Source: Tieghemiomyces parasiticus (taxonomy: Eukaryota; Kickxellomycota; Dimargaritomycetes; Dimargaritales; Dimargaritaceae). Taken from it: a stretch of 42,670 nt of DNA. The translations under genes and the position numbers were made by a program. This document shows, in pieces, positions 42,368 to 42,670 of the stretch (its first letter is position 1; the number at the start of each line of letters is the position of its first letter). The notes under the pieces were generated by a model that did not search any database, was not told the DNA's origin, and was given only the letters and a program-made list of their open reading frames with translations. The stretch is taken from contig JANBPT010000346.1 in assembly GCA_027575765.1 (NCBI GenBank), positions 1 to 42,670 on the forward strand. Direction: 5' to 3'.

Positions 42368-42670
42368 ATGCGCAGTCCCATCTCCCTGGCCCTGCTAGTG
42401 GCCTTCCTCGCCGGCCTGGCCCTGGTCGTCAGCGAGGAGCTTTCGGCCACAAGTATCAACCTTCTCCAAAAGGCGCAGGCGCTCCGCGCCAAGGCCGGTC
42501 GGGGCCAGAAAGCTATCGTGACCGACAGTGCGTCCCTGGAGAACCTGATTCTGAGCCCGGAGCGTCCGTTCGCGCTGATGGTACTGTTCACCACCAAGGG
42601 GAACCAGTTTGACTGCCAGCCCTGCCTCAAGCTCGCCCCGGAGTACGACCTCCTGGCGTCCAGCTGGAAC
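42368..42670 (+). CDS. OST3: OST3/OST6 oligosaccharyltransferase subunit, partial
   Basis: 101 residues are present; the frame runs off the window. The ATG gives a signal peptide (MRSPISLALLVAFLAGLAL), followed by the lumenal thioredoxin-like domain. The motif LMVLFTTKGNQFDCQPC carries the redox pair Cys83-Cys86 (CQPC), then LKLAPEYDLLASSW, all typical of Ost3/Ost6 (mammalian TUSC3/MAGT1). These subunits form mixed disulfides with nascent chains in the ER so that the oligosaccharyltransferase can reach more N-glycosylation sites. The four C-terminal membrane segments expected of the family are beyond the window. Whether it is orthologous to Ost3 or Ost6 cannot be decided from this part, so the symbol is nominal. 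Confidence 0.9.
   Translation, partial: MRSPISLALLVAFLAGLALVVSEELSATSINLLQKAQALRAKAGRGQKAIVTDSASLENLILSPERPFALMVLFTTKGNQFDCQPCLKLAPEYDLLASSWN

Noticed and set aside
1..42670. CRISPR arrays, bacterial operons or phage genes
   Set aside because: No regularly spaced repeats, and the genes are intron-bearing eukaryotic housekeeping genes.

Overview
The window looks like nuclear DNA of a filamentous or mycoparasitic fungus. It is eukaryotic because four genes carry introns with GTAAGT/GTAAGC-type donors, CTAAC-like branch sites and CAG/TAG acceptors. The gene set is fungal housekeeping: Ufd4-type HECT ligase, Scs7, Put2, Tip41, AP-1 mu, Ost3/6, a peflin-like penta-EF protein and an ACC-synthase-like enzyme. 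Coding regions are strongly GC-biased at third positions and intergenic DNA is near 50% GC with no long coding frames. An early-diverging (zoopagomycete, possibly Dimargaritales-like) fungus is my inference from the feel of the sequence; I could not test it.

Layout: 1-1546 no gene; 1547-2606 (-) a broken GT25 glycosyltransferase; 2607-7960 long spacer with weak repeat and retroelement-like traces; 7961-13561 (+) UFD4/TRIP12-type HECT ubiquitin ligase, one 5.6-kb exon; 14221-17118 (-) secreted subtilisin-like protease; 17119-22097 long spacer; 22098-23570 (+) penta-EF-hand protein, four exons; 24516-25568 (-) fatty acid 2-hydroxylase; 25569-29555 long spacer with one doubtful small coding trace; 29556-31094 (+) AP-1 mu subunit, two exons; 31757-33424 (-) delta-1-pyrroline-5-carboxylate dehydrogenase; 36362-38083 (-) ACC-synthase-like PLP enzyme, two exons; 40188-41734 (+) TIP41, five exons; 42368-42670 (+) start of an OST3/OST6 subunit, cut by the window end.

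The genes do not form a pathway cluster. They serve protein degradation (UFD4), secretion and glycosylation (S8 protease, OST3/6, GT25 relic), trafficking (AP-1 mu, penta-EF), sphingolipid hydroxylation (Scs7), proline catabolism (Put2), amino-acid-type PLP chemistry (ACS-like) and TOR/PP2A signalling (Tip41). The clearest large-scale pattern is spacing: the three convergent gene pairs are 0.66-0.95 kb apart, while divergent pairs are separated by 2.1-5.4 kb.

I found no convincing novel multi-gene system. The most checkable small points are the GT25 lesions, two in-frame tandem acceptors in the penta-EF gene that would add nine residues to EF-hand 4, and an LTR/primer-binding-site-like junction near 5.4-5.5 kb. 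No rRNA, tRNA or CRISPR array was seen by eye.
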